From the NCBI RefSeq assembly GCF_001681715.1, contig NZ_LNWY01000021.1:1-64000 (forward strand): a stretch of DNA of 64,000 bases, read 5' to 3'. Made by a program: the position numbers and the translations under genes. The DNA is from Tritonibacter mobilis (GTDB lineage Bacteria; Pseudomonadota; Alphaproteobacteria; Rhodobacterales; Rhodobacteraceae). Positions 26,781 to 35,090 of this stretch are shown here, piece by piece (within the stretch, counting starts at the first letter, position 1; each line of letters opens with the position of its first letter). Under the pieces are notes generated by a model, which did no database searches, was not told the DNA's origin, and was given only the letters and a program-made list of their open reading frames with translations.

Positions 26781-27179
26781 ATGGCAGTTCTTGAAACACT
26801 CTTTGCTTTTTTAGGTCTTGGGTACTCTGCGTCGCAGAATTCCGAAAACCGTCGGCTTAAAGCCGCCGCGTTAATCGCAAATGTCGAAGCGAATACCAGA
26901 TCAGCGGCGTTGCTAGCGGATTTCGAAGCAACTCGCCTTTTGAGAAAGGCAGAAGGGCTATACAACGATCCCCGGAACGTGATTGGCCCACTCTTAGAGA
27001 TGCGCGCCCAATGTGACCAAGTATTGAATTTGGTTGTCGAAAACCGGAAGCTCCTGAAAGAAAAGGGAGCGAATGAACAGGTATTGATAGAACTTGAGAA
27101 CTGGTCGGCCAACTCCGGCCTGATGAAGTCTCAAGTGGAATTGGCTGCCGATCAAATTGACAGCCTTCTTAGCGGTTAA
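26781..27179 (+). CDS. Hypothetical protein, AT-richer than its neighbours
   Basis: 132 residues, start ATG with GAGGTG upstream. I do not recognise a family. The first 15 residues ([15 protein letters not shown]) are hydrophobic, perhaps an amphipathic or membrane-associated helix. The rest is helix-rich with charged heptad-like stretches ([20 protein letters not shown]). No cysteines in catalytic arrangement, no P-loop. Codon usage includes many AT-ending codons, unlike the ribosomal genes, suggesting acquisition. Its 3' end overlaps the convergent yjdM-like gene by 4 bases. Confidence 0.6.
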   Translation: MAVLETLFAFLGLGYSASQNSENRRLKAAALIANVEANTRSAALLADFEATRLLRKAEGLYNDPRNVIGPLLEMRAQCDQVLNLVVENRKLLKEKGANEQVLIELENWSANSGLMKSQVELAADQIDSLLSG

Positions 27180-27514
27180 TCCGCCGCTTTTTTCACAAAC
27201 TGGCTCTTGAGGCCCATCTGCCCGATGCCCGGTACCTTGCAGTCGATATCGTGATCGCCGTCGACCAGACGGATGCCGCGCACTTTGGTACCGACTTTGA
27301 CCACAGAAGAGGACCCTTTGACCTTCAGGTCCTTGATCACTGTCACCGTGTCGCCATCCACCAGAACATTGCCCACACTGTCGCGCACCACCGGCGCGTC
27401 TGTGTCTGCCTCAGCAGACCATTCATGGCCGCACTCGGGGCAGACCAGCAGGGCGTCCATCGCGTATGTATAGACCGAGGCGCATTCGGGGCAGGGGGGC
27501 AAGGTATCTGTCAT
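27176..27514 (-). CDS. yjdM: PhnA/YjdM-type zinc-ribbon protein
   Basis: 112 residues from ATG 27514. The N-terminal zinc ribbon [10 protein letters not shown]...CPECGHEW carries two CPEC pairs, and the C-terminal SH3-like domain has [20 protein letters not shown] and the closing GLKSQFVKK, all hallmarks of YjdM (once called PhnA). Despite the old alkylphosphonate name, its biochemical function is not established. It stands alone, converging on the hypothetical gene. Confidence 0.9.
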   Translation of the reverse strand: MTDTLPPCPECASVYTYAMDALLVCPECGHEWSAEADTDAPVVRDSVGNVLVDGDTVTVIKDLKVKGSSSVVKVGTKVRGIRLVDGDHDIDCKVPGIGQMGLKSQFVKKAAD

Positions 27515-27569
27515 GACACTCCCCATACTCCCTAGCCCCGCCTGCGCCTAGTCAAATGTTGCCCGACGC

Positions 27570-28469
27570 CTACGCCTCGCGCGGGTCATGAAGATACATG
27601 CGCCAATTGTGCTCAGGCGCAAAACCCAGCAATCGCTCGGCCTTCTCAATGCAATAAAAGGTCTCATCCTCTCCCATCTCCTTGGCGGGGATGCCGTCAT
27701 AGTAATGGGTGATGATTTCCGAGGTGGTCAGGTTCACTGAGTGATCGCTGTTGGCCACGTTAAAGATCTCATAGCCAAGGCCGTCGACTTCCAGACAGCG
27801 CTGCACCATCTGGCCAAGATCCCGCGCGTCGATATAGGCAAAGATGTTGCGCCGCCGCATGTCGGGATCGGCCATATAGGCGGGGAAGTTCGCCTTGTAT
27901 TCATGCGGCTCGATCACATTATTGATGCGCAGCCCATAGATATCGGCACCGGTGCGGCGCTGGAAGCTCTGTGCGGCCTGCTCATTGGCGACCTTGGACA
28001 TCGCATAGGCATCCTCGGGCACCACCGGGTGGTCCTCGTCGATGGGCAGATATTCGGGTTTGCGCTCACCGCCTGCAAAACAGATGCCATAGGTAGTCTC
28101 GGAGGAGGCAAAGATCACCTTGCGCACACCAGCCTTCAGCGCTGCGTCGATCACATTGTAAGTGCCGATGGTATTGATCCGGTAGCATTCATTATCTGAG
28201 GTCATCAAAAGGCGCGGCACGGCGGCGAAATGCACCACCGCGTCAAAGGGGGGCGGGGTTCGGTGATGCTCCATCTCGTCATAGCCCGCCCAAGCATGCA
28301 TCACATCGTGCATCTGACCGGCATCCGAAATATCCGCGATGCGGTTGTCGACACCGGGCAGGTCCAGCGGTTTCAGATCCACGTTGACCACCCGATGCCC
28401 TCGCGCCAGCAAATAGGCAATCACATGACGCCCGGCCTTGCCAGACCCTCCGGTGAATAGAATACGCAT
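27570..28469 (-). CDS. NAD-dependent epimerase/dehydratase family protein
   Basis: 299 residues from ATG 28469, with a strong GAGGAGG site; an upstream in-frame extension overlaps the divergent gene and is rejected. The Rossmann motif is ILFTGGSGKAGRHV at the N-terminus and the catalytic Tyr-x-x-x-Lys is AYAMSKVANEQ, preceded by FASSETTYG. This extended-SDR enzyme probably acts on a nucleotide sugar or sugar acid. The gene is isolated, so the substrate is not given by context. Confidence 0.87.
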   Translation of the reverse strand: MRILFTGGSGKAGRHVIAYLLARGHRVVNVDLKPLDLPGVDNRIADISDAGQMHDVMHAWAGYDEMEHHRTPPPFDAVVHFAAVPRLLMTSDNECYRINTIGTYNVIDAALKAGVRKVIFASSETTYGICFAGGERKPEYLPIDEDHPVVPEDAYAMSKVANEQAAQSFQRRTGADIYGLRINNVIEPHEYKANFPAYMADPDMRRRNIFAYIDARDLGQMVQRCLEVDGLGYEIFNVANSDHSVNLTTSEIITHYYDGIPAKEMGEDETFYCIEKAERLLGFAPEHNWRMYLHDPREA

Positions 28470-28620
28470 GACGTCCTCCTCATATTTTTGCGGGAGGATA
28501 GCGTTAACAAGGCTTCGGTCCAGTGCACTCTTGCGTGATCCACCTCCCGCGCGCCTCAGACATTGTTTTCTGCGCTGCAGCGCCCTATCACCAATGCACA
28601 GCAACGCAAGGACAGCTTTG

Positions 28621-29274
28621 ATGAACACAACACAGACCAAACCCCTCCTGACCCTCTTTGATCTGCAAGGTCTGGTCTTTGGCGTGTTGATGTGTTCGCT
28701 CGGCGTGGTGTTCCTTAAGGCCGCGGGGCTGGTGACCGGGCAGACGGCGGGGATTGCGTTGTTGCTCTCTTATGTGTTGCCGCTGGGTTTTGGGCCGCTG
28801 TTTTTTATGATCGGGATTCCGTTCCTGATCCTTGCATGGAGCAAACGCGGCGCGGTTTTTGCCCTGCGCACGGTGATGGTGGTTCTGGGGATCTCCGCCG
28901 GGGCGCAGATCCTGCCGCACTACCTGAGCTTTGATGCGCTGCACATCGGCGTTGCGGCGCTCTTGGGTGGGGCGTGCAGCGGAGCCGGGCTGATCGCGAT
29001 CTTTCGCCACAATGCCTCTGCCGGTGGCATGACCATCCTTGGCATCATCATCGAGCACCGCACCGGGTTCAAGGCTGGCTGGTTCCAACTGGGCGTCGAC
29101 GCTTGCGTTTTTGCCGCTGCGGCGCTGGTGCTGTCACCCGAACAGCTGATCTATTCGTTTATTGGTGCGATGTTCACCAACCTCTGCATCGTGTGGAATT
29201 TCGACGTCGCCCAAAGCGGCACAGGGCGCCCCGGCTATGGGCGCGCCACGCCCAAAGAGCCTAGCGCCGACTGA
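28621..29274 (+). CDS. YitT family membrane protein
   Basis: 217 residues from ATG 28621 with AAGGA upstream. Five to six hydrophobic segments are visible. GLVTGQTAGIALLLSYV and the repeated-fold GGACSGAGLIAIFRHNASAGG (core SGAGLIAIFRHNASAGG) match YitT/DUF161 proteins, an inner-membrane family of uncertain transport function. It diverges from the epimerase gene and its end overlaps the convergent MATE gene by 14 bases. Confidence 0.83.
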   Translation: MNTTQTKPLLTLFDLQGLVFGVLMCSLGVVFLKAAGLVTGQTAGIALLLSYVLPLGFGPLFFMIGIPFLILAWSKRGAVFALRTVMVVLGISAGAQILPHYLSFDALHIGVAALLGGACSGAGLIAIFRHNASAGGMTILGIIIEHRTGFKAGWFQLGVDACVFAAAALVLSPEQLIYSFIGAMFTNLCIVWNFDVAQSGTGRPGYGRATPKEPSAD

Positions 29275-30658
29275 AAGCAAGGATGATCTGGCGCGCCTGA
29301 CGCTGGAACAGGCCGGGGCCTTTGGGGGCGCCACCTGTGGCCTCAACCTCTGCAATCACGCGCCGCGCAAGCCAGATCGCAAAGATTCCAAAGATCACAC
29401 CGCCCACCGCCTGACCGATCAATGCGCCGGATGCTCCATAAAAATGAGCGCCCAGCCACACCAGCGGGATGGTCCCGATGGTATTGCGCCCCCAGTTCAG
29501 CCAGGTGGAGTTGAACGGGCGGCCAAGGTTGTTGAAGCTGGCATTGGCCACAAAGATCGCTCCGTTAAAGAAGAACGCCAGCGCAAGCGGGCCGCAAAAT
29601 AGATAGATCAGCGTAAGCGCGGTGCCGTCGGCGTCAAACAGTGCGGCAACATGCGTGCGCAGGGCAAACAGGATCGCCGTCATCACCGCCACAAAGATAC
29701 CAGTGAACAGGAGCGCATCCCAAAACGCGCGCCGCACACGGGCAAAATTCCCCGCGCCGTAGTTCTGTCCGACAATTGGCCCCACAGCACCCGACAGCGC
29801 AAAGATGGTGCCAAAGGCCAGCGGCGACATCCGGGCGATAATCGCCATGCCCGCCACCGCATCCTCGCCAAACTCCGCCATGGCGCGGGTGACAAAGGCC
29901 TGTCCGACCGGGGTGGCCAACTGCGTGAGAATCGCCGGAAAGGAAATCGCAAAGATTGGCGCAAGCCCGGCGATGAACAGCGACAGCGGCGGGCGCTCCA
30001 ACCCGCCGTGGTGGCGAAAGATCGGCCCCAAAGCAAAGACCGCAACCGCCACCCGCGAGGCGGCACTGGCAAGGGCCGCGCCGGTGAGTTCCATATTAAG
30101 GCCGAAGATCAGGATCGGGTCCAAGACCGCATTGACCAGCCCCCCGGCAATGGTGGCCATCATGGCGCGGCGCGCATCGCCATGGGCGCGCAGGATCGCC
30201 CCTCCCGCCATCCCCATCAACAGGAGCGGCAAGGTCGGCACGATGATTTTCAGATAGTCCACCGCCAGATCATGCGCCCGTCCGTTGGCCCCCAGAAGCG
30301 ACACCAGAGGCGAGAGGTAAATCCAGATCACCACGGCAAAGAGAGCCGAGAAAACCCCGCCCCATATCAAGGCGTTAGAGGCCTGCTGCCGGGCCAGTAC
30401 ATGATCCCCCGCGCCCAAGGCCCGCGCCACCAACGCACCTGCCGCAATGGCAATCCCGATGTTGAATGAGGTGGTGAAAAACAGGATCGCACCGGCATAG
30501 CCCACGGCCGCCGCCAGCTCTTCTTTGCCGAGCATGGCGATAAAGACCATGTCGATGAAATCCACCGCAAACACCGCCATCAACCCCACCGAGGAGGTGA
30601 GCGACATCACCGTGATATGGCGCAGCAAATTGCCTTTGAGAAACTTGGCCTGTTGCAT
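29261..30658 (-). CDS. MATE family efflux transporter
   Basis: 465 residues from ATG 30658 (MQQAKFLKGNLLRHITVMS), with GGAG upstream. Twelve membrane segments are arranged as two MatE halves. Typical motifs are ALGAGDHVLARQQA after segment 2 and VGQNYGAGNFARVRRAFWDA after segment 8. MATE proteins export cationic drugs or metabolites using Na+ or H+. It is transcribed away from the aroG leader, sharing an upstream region of about 170 bases. Confidence 0.92.
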   Translation of the reverse strand: MQQAKFLKGNLLRHITVMSLTSSVGLMAVFAVDFIDMVFIAMLGKEELAAAVGYAGAILFFTTSFNIGIAIAAGALVARALGAGDHVLARQQASNALIWGGVFSALFAVVIWIYLSPLVSLLGANGRAHDLAVDYLKIIVPTLPLLLMGMAGGAILRAHGDARRAMMATIAGGLVNAVLDPILIFGLNMELTGAALASAASRVAVAVFALGPIFRHHGGLERPPLSLFIAGLAPIFAISFPAILTQLATPVGQAFVTRAMAEFGEDAVAGMAIIARMSPLAFGTIFALSGAVGPIVGQNYGAGNFARVRRAFWDALLFTGIFVAVMTAILFALRTHVAALFDADGTALTLIYLFCGPLALAFFFNGAIFVANASFNNLGRPFNSTWLNWGRNTIGTIPLVWLGAHFYGASGALIGQAVGGVIFGIFAIWLARRVIAEVEATGGAPKGPGLFQRQARQIILAFSRR

Positions 30659-30792
30659 GCAGGGATCTCCGTCATCTTGGTCTTTGCGGAGCATCCGCTG
30701 GTCCTATTTAGTCGCAAGGCGCGCAGGTACAAACCCTTTCCCGTCCGTGTTCCTCCCGGTGCCTGCGATGAAATCATGGCAATTTTTGGGGA

Positions 30793-30821
30793 TCGACAGG
30801 GGCGCGAATCTTCGCTAGCGT
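30793..30821 (+). promoter_or_regulatory. Candidate promoter of the DAHP synthase leader
   Basis: TCGACA (five of six to the -35 consensus), a 17-base spacer and TAGCGT. The expected start point, about 7 bases after the -10 box, falls at 30828-30829, on the A of the leader peptide ATG. This implies a leaderless leader mRNA. Confidence 0.5.
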
Positions 30822-30828
30822 CCGGCGC

Positions 30829-30906
30829 ATGACCCAACAGTTCGCTCAGTTCTGGTATTACTTTTATCCGCGCCACATGGCGGACGGAGGGTCTTCGCGT
30901 TTCTGA
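30829..30906 (+). CDS. Aromatic-amino-acid leader peptide of an attenuator
   Basis: A 25-codon ORF (ATG to TGA) too short for normal gene calling. Residues 5-13 read FAQFWYYFY: three Phe, one Trp and three Tyr in nine codons, far above chance, with another Phe as the last residue. No Shine-Dalgarno sequence precedes it, fitting the leaderless arrangement suggested by the promoter. It is followed 34 bases later by an intrinsic terminator and then the DAHP synthase gene. Ribosome stalling at Trp/Tyr/Phe codons when charged tRNA is scarce would be expected to prevent termination. The same layout is established for trpL in Sinorhizobium. Confidence 0.82.
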   Translation: MTQQFAQFWYYFYPRHMADGGSSRF

Positions 30907-30940
30907 ATTGAACTGACAGAAACACCAGAATACCGCACCA

Positions 30941-30969
30941 AACCGCCCCGGGACCAAGGGCGGTTTTTT
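30941..30969 (+). terminator. Attenuator terminator before the DAHP synthase gene
   Basis: The stem AACCGCCC / GGGCGGTT with a 9-base loop is followed by six Ts, 45 bases before the aroG start and after the leader peptide. Upstream segments can pair alternatively: CAGTTC (30847-30852) with GAACTG (30910-30915), and TTCTGGT (30850-30856) with ACCAGAA (30924-30930). GGCGG (30879-30883) could invade the CCGCC of the terminator. Confidence 0.85.
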
Positions 30970-31014
30970 GTTGTCCAGAGGTCCAGACGGGGCACCCGCC
31001 AAAGGAAAGCCCCG

Positions 31015-32109
31015 ATGACAACGCTCTCTGCGACCCCGACAAATGACCTCCGGATTACCGATATGCAGGAATTGATCTGCCCCGAAGCCCTCGCGGTGAA
31101 ACACCCGCTGACCGATGCCGCGCGCGAGACCGTCCTGTCCGCACGCGCCAGCATTCAAAAGATCCTGCATGGTGTGGACGACCGGCTGGTCGTGGTGGTT
31201 GGTCCCTGTTCCATCCACGACCCCGAGGCCGCGCTGGACTACGCCCGCCGCCTCGCCCCTCTGCGCGCCGAGCTGGGCGATGAGCTCGAGATCGTGATGC
31301 GGGTCTACTTTGAAAAACCCCGCACCATTGCAGGCTGGAAGGGGCTGATCAACGACCCCGACCTCGACGGGTCTTTCCGCATCAATAAGGGCTTGTCGAT
31401 TGCCCGCAAACTCTGCCTTGACCTGAGCGAGATGGGCCTGCCGGTGGGGACCGAATTCCTCGATGCGGCGGTGCCGCAATACATCAGCGATCTGGTCAGC
31501 TGGGCCGCGATTGGCGCCCGCACCACCGAGAGCCAGATCCACCGCGAGATGGCCTCGGGCCTGAGCTGCCCGGTGGGGTTCAAGAACGGCACCCGCGGCA
31601 ATGTGCAGATTGCCATCGACGCGGTGCGCTCTGCAGCCACACCGCATCATTTCATGGCGCTGGCGCCTTCGGGCCTCGCGGCGATTGCCGCCACGGCTGG
31701 CAACCCCGATTGCCATATCATCCTGCGCGGGGGCGGTGGCACCAACTATGACGCGGCCAGCATTGATGCCGCCTGCCAAAAGGCCGCAGCCGATGGCATC
31801 CGCCCGCAGGTGATGATCGACGCAAGCCATGCCAACTCCGCCAAAGACCCGGCCAAACAGCCCGAGGTGCTTTCGGATGTGGCCGATCAGATGGCGCAGG
31901 GCGAAACCCGCATCACCGGCATCATGATCGAAAGCCATCTGGTGCATGGCCGCCAGGACCTGCCCTCGGGCGGCGATTTGTCGACCCTCACCTACGGTCA
32001 GTCGATCACTGACGGCTGCATCGGCTGGGAGGAAACCGAAACCCAGCTGCGCAAACTGGCACAGGCGGTGGACAGCCGCCGTGCCCTCGGCGCGCGCCTT
32101 GCTGGCTGA
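31015..32109 (+). CDS. aroG: 3-deoxy-7-phosphoheptulonate (DAHP) synthase, class I
   Basis: 364 residues. It catalyses phosphoenolpyruvate plus erythrose 4-phosphate to DAHP, the first step of aromatic amino acid synthesis. Class I (AroF/G/H) motifs are VVVVGPCSIHDPEAAL, RVYFEKPRTIAGWKGLINDP (core FEKPRTIAGWKG), PVGTEFLDAAVPQYISDL, GARTTESQIHREMASGLS and IMIDASHANS-like MIDASHAN with late KPGGGD-type residues. Which aromatic acid inhibits it cannot be read here. The aroG symbol is by family; aroF or aroH would be equally fair. Expression is probably controlled by the attenuator directly upstream. Confidence 0.93.
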   Translation: MTTLSATPTNDLRITDMQELICPEALAVKHPLTDAARETVLSARASIQKILHGVDDRLVVVVGPCSIHDPEAALDYARRLAPLRAELGDELEIVMRVYFEKPRTIAGWKGLINDPDLDGSFRINKGLSIARKLCLDLSEMGLPVGTEFLDAAVPQYISDLVSWAAIGARTTESQIHREMASGLSCPVGFKNGTRGNVQIAIDAVRSAATPHHFMALAPSGLAAIAATAGNPDCHIILRGGGGTNYDAASIDAACQKAAADGIRPQVMIDASHANSAKDPAKQPEVLSDVADQMAQGETRITGIMIESHLVHGRQDLPSGGDLSTLTYGQSITDGCIGWEETETQLRKLAQAVDSRRALGARLAG

Positions 32110-32140
32110 TTGGGGACTGGGGCGGCGCAATCCCGCCCCC

Positions 32141-32205
32141 TTCATCTTCTAACCCAAAATATCCCGGGGTGAACTGACCGCAGGTCAGGAGGGGCAGCGC
32201 CCCTT
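32141..32205 (-). repeat. Dispersed intergenic repeat, family 1, copy B
   Basis: On the minus strand: GGGGCGCTGCCCC, a second small palindrome (TGACCTGCGGTCA), then CCCCGGGATATTTTGGG and AGAAGATGAAG. It lies between aroG and the protease gene, and its GC palindrome may act as a terminator. Confidence 0.6.
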
Positions 32206-32290
32206 AAGCCCCGGTTTTTCTGCACATGCTTGCAATCACCTGTCCGCCTCCGCATATCATCAGAACCGAAATAATATGTCCGGAGGCCCC

Positions 32291-33688
32291 ATGATCCGCA
32301 GTCTTGCCCTTCCCCTGACCCTCGCTCTGGTGACCAGCTTGCCGCTTGCGGCGCAGGCAGAGACCAAAGTCCCGCAGAGCCAGACCGAGATTTCACTGGG
32401 GTTTGCGCCACTGGTCAACGAGGCCGCACCGGCGGTTGTGAATATTTACGCCAAGATCATCCGACAGGACCGCGCTCGCAGCCCCTTTGCGGATGATCCG
32501 TTCTTTGATGATTTCTTTCGCCAGTTTGCCCAGCCGCGCCCGAGGGTGCAGAACTCGCTCGGCTCTGGCGTGATCCTCTCCGAGGATGGCATCGTGGTCT
32601 CAAATTATCACGTGGTCGGAGAGGCGTCCGATATCCGCGTGGTGACCAATGATCGGCGCGAGTATCAGGCCGAGGTGATCCTTGCGGATCAGGCGTCCGA
32701 TCTGGCGATCTTGCAGTTGAAAGACGCCGAAGGCTTGCCATTCCTTGGCCTGCGCAACAGCGATGAGGTCGAGGTGGGCGAGCTGACCCTGGCCATCGGC
32801 AACCCCTTTGGGGTGGGGCAGACGGTGTCCTCGGGCATTATCTCGGGCCTTGCGCGCACGGGCACCGGCGGCGGGCAGGGGTTTGGCTATTACATCCAGA
32901 CCGATGCGCCGATCAATCCGGGCAACTCTGGTGGGGCGCTGATTGATGTGAATGGTGATCTCATTGGCATCAACACCCGTATCCTCAGCCGCTCGGGCGG
33001 CTCCAATGGTATTGGCTTCGCCATCCCGGCCAATCTGGTGCGCGAATTTGTGCGTCAGGCGCGTGAGGGCGAAGGCGAATTTCAGCGCCCGTGGGCAGGG
33101 ATGACAGGCCAGCCGGTGGATTCCGATCTGGCAGAAGCCTTGGGCCTTGGTCAGGTGGATGGGATGCTGATTTCTGAGCTGCATCCGCAAAGCCCCTTTG
33201 TCGAGGCGGGTTTTGAGGTGGGCGATGTGGTGCTGGCAGTGGACGGTGAGCCGGTGAACTCGCCCTCCGAGATGGCCTTTCGTCTGTCGGTGGCGGAACT
33301 GGGTGGCACCAGCGTGGTGACGCGGGTGCGTCAGGGCGAAACCGAGACCGTTGAGGTCGCGCTGATGGAAGCGCCCAATTCTCCGGCCGCTGATCCAATC
33401 ACGCTGAACGAGCAAACCCCGATGCCGGGGCTGGTGGTGGGTCAGGTGAACCCGCAGGTCATCACCAAGATGCAGCTGCCGCTGTCGACCGAAGGGGTGG
33501 TGGTGATGGACCCCGGCCCCTATGCCGGGCGCGGCGGCGTGCGCGCGGGGGATTTGCTGCTGGCCATCAATGGCGAGGAGATCACAGCGCCCGAGGATGT
33601 GGCGAACCTTCTGATGAACAGTGGCCGCTGGATGCGGCTGGATCTGCTGCGACAGGGCCAGCGCGTGTCGTTGCGGTTCCGGCTCTAA
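32291..33688 (+). CDS. Deg/HtrA family periplasmic serine protease
   Basis: 465 residues from ATG 32291, behind CGGAGG. A Sec signal peptide ends near AQA (residue 23). The trypsin-like triad is His107 (VVSNYHVVG), Asp137 (QASDLAIL) and Ser213 (PGNSGGALID). Two PDZ domains follow at about 255-345 and 370-465. It should degrade or chaperone misfolded envelope proteins. A candidate promoter TTGCAA-17-CATATC lies at 32230-32258. The rarA gene starts 3 bases after its stop, so the two are co-transcribed. The exact paralog (DegP/DegQ/DegS-like) is not decided. Confidence 0.93.
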   Translation: MIRSLALPLTLALVTSLPLAAQAETKVPQSQTEISLGFAPLVNEAAPAVVNIYAKIIRQDRARSPFADDPFFDDFFRQFAQPRPRVQNSLGSGVILSEDGIVVSNYHVVGEASDIRVVTNDRREYQAEVILADQASDLAILQLKDAEGLPFLGLRNSDEVEVGELTLAIGNPFGVGQTVSSGIISGLARTGTGGGQGFGYYIQTDAPINPGNSGGALIDVNGDLIGINTRILSRSGGSNGIGFAIPANLVREFVRQAREGEGEFQRPWAGMTGQPVDSDLAEALGLGQVDGMLISELHPQSPFVEAGFEVGDVVLAVDGEPVNSPSEMAFRLSVAELGGTSVVTRVRQGETETVEVALMEAPNSPAADPITLNEQTPMPGLVVGQVNPQVITKMQLPLSTEGVVVMDPGPYAGRGGVRAGDLLLAINGEEITAPEDVANLLMNSGRWMRLDLLRQGQRVSLRFRL

Positions 33689-33691
33689 GCG

Positions 33692-35023
33692 ATGGCGGAT
33701 CTGTTTGACAGCGGGGAGGCGGGCGCTCAGCGCGATCACGATGCGGCCAATGACGCTCCGCGCCCGCTCGCGGACCGGTTGCGGCCCCGCACGCTTGCCG
33801 AGGTGATCGGTCAGGAGCAGGTGCTGGGCGAAGAGGCACCGTTGGGGGTGATGCTGGCCTCTGGGAGCCTCTCGTCGCTCATTTTCTGGGGACCACCGGG
33901 GGGGGGCAAGACCACCATTGCGCGGCTGTTGGCGCAGGAAACCGATCTGCATTTTGTGCAGATCTCGGCGATCTTTACCGGTGTGCCGGACCTGAAGAAA
34001 GTGTTTGAGGCGGCTAAGATCCGGCGCCAGAACGGGCAGGGCACGCTGTTGTTTGTGGACGAGATCCACCGTTTCAACAAGGCCCAGCAGGACGGGTTCC
34101 TGCCGCATATGGAGGATGGCACCATCCTTCTGGTGGGGGCCACGACGGAAAACCCGAGTTTCGAGCTCAATGCCGCCGTGTTGTCGCGCTCGCAGGTTCT
34201 GGTGCTGGAACGTCTGAGCCTTGCGGATCTGGAGCGGCTGATGCAGCGCGCGGAAAAGGCACTGGAACGCCGGTTGCCGCTGTTGCCCGAGGCGCGCGAT
34301 GCGCTGCATCAGATGGCCGATGGCGACGGGCGGGCGCTCTTAAATCTGATCGAGCAGGTCGCGGCTTGGAAGGTCGATCAGCCCCTCGGCCGCGAGGCGC
34401 TGGCAACGCGGCTGATGCGGCGGGCGGCGAAATATGACAAATCCGGCGATGAGCATTATAACCTTATCTCGGCGCTGCATAAATCGGTGCGTGGCTCAGA
34501 CCCGGATGCGGCCCTTTATTGGTTTGCGCGGATGCTAGAGGGCGGCGAAGACCCCAAGTATCTGGCGCGGCGTCTGACCCGGATGGCGGTGGAGGACATT
34601 GCGCTTGCCGACCCGCAAGCGCAGGCGATCTGCCTGCAAGCTTGGGAAGCCTATGAGCGGCTTGGTTCGCCCGAGGGGGAGTTGGCGCTGGCGCAGGCGG
34701 TGATTTACCTCGCGCTCGCGCCCAAGACCAACGCAGGCTACATGGCCTATAAGGCGGCGCGGCGCTTGGCCAAGGAGACGGGGTCAGAGCCACCGCCCAA
34801 ACATATTCTGAATGCGCCAACCAAGCTGATGGAAGAGCAGGGATATGGCAAAGGTTATGACTACGACCACAACGCCGAGGATGGATTTTCGGGGCAGAAT
34901 TACTTTCCCGACGGGGTGAAACGACCTGTGCTCTATCAGCCGGTGGAACGCGGGTTTGAGCGCGAGCTGCGCAAGCGCACGGAGTTCTTTGCCAAGAAAC
35001 GCATCCAGCGCCAAGGAGAGTAA
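33692..35023 (+). CDS. rarA: Replication-associated recombination protein A (RarA/MgsA)
   Basis: 443 residues. AAA+ ATPase: Walker A is FWGPPGGGKTTIARLLA, Walker B is TLLFVDEIHRFNKAQQD, followed by GATTENPSFELNAAVLSRS, which is diagnostic of RarA/MGS1/WRNIP1. The C-terminal tetramerisation region contains RGSDPDAALYWFARML and KTNAGYMAYKAA. It acts at stalled replication forks. The gene is placed directly behind the Deg protease gene. A hairpin follows its stop. Confidence 0.96.
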   Translation: MADLFDSGEAGAQRDHDAANDAPRPLADRLRPRTLAEVIGQEQVLGEEAPLGVMLASGSLSSLIFWGPPGGGKTTIARLLAQETDLHFVQISAIFTGVPDLKKVFEAAKIRRQNGQGTLLFVDEIHRFNKAQQDGFLPHMEDGTILLVGATTENPSFELNAAVLSRSQVLVLERLSLADLERLMQRAEKALERRLPLLPEARDALHQMADGDGRALLNLIEQVAAWKVDQPLGREALATRLMRRAAKYDKSGDEHYNLISALHKSVRGSDPDAALYWFARMLEGGEDPKYLARRLTRMAVEDIALADPQAQAICLQAWEAYERLGSPEGELALAQAVIYLALAPKTNAGYMAYKAARRLAKETGSEPPPKHILNAPTKLMEEQGYGKGYDYDHNAEDGFSGQNYFPDGVKRPVLYQPVERGFERELRKRTEFFAKKRIQRQGE

Positions 35024-35025
35024 TT

Positions 35026-35047
35026 CAGGTTTTGCGGGCAAAACCTG
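35026..35047 (+). terminator. Hairpin after rarA
   Basis: CAGGTTTTGC / GCAAAACCTG forms ten pairs with a 2-base loop, right after the rarA stop. There is no T-run, so termination is uncertain. Confidence 0.4.
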
Positions 35048-35050
35048 AAG

Positions 35051-35082
35051 GCCTCCGGCGGGGATATTTGCGGTTAGAAGAG
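35051..35082 (+). repeat. Dispersed intergenic repeat, family 1, copy C (partial)
   Basis: GCCTCCGGCGGGGATATTTG, then CGGTTAGAAGA. It shares GGRTATTT and GGTTAGAAGA with copy B but lacks the GCGCTGCC palindrome. It sits between the converging rarA and multicopper oxidase genes. Confidence 0.5.
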
Positions 35083-35090
35083 CCGGGGCG

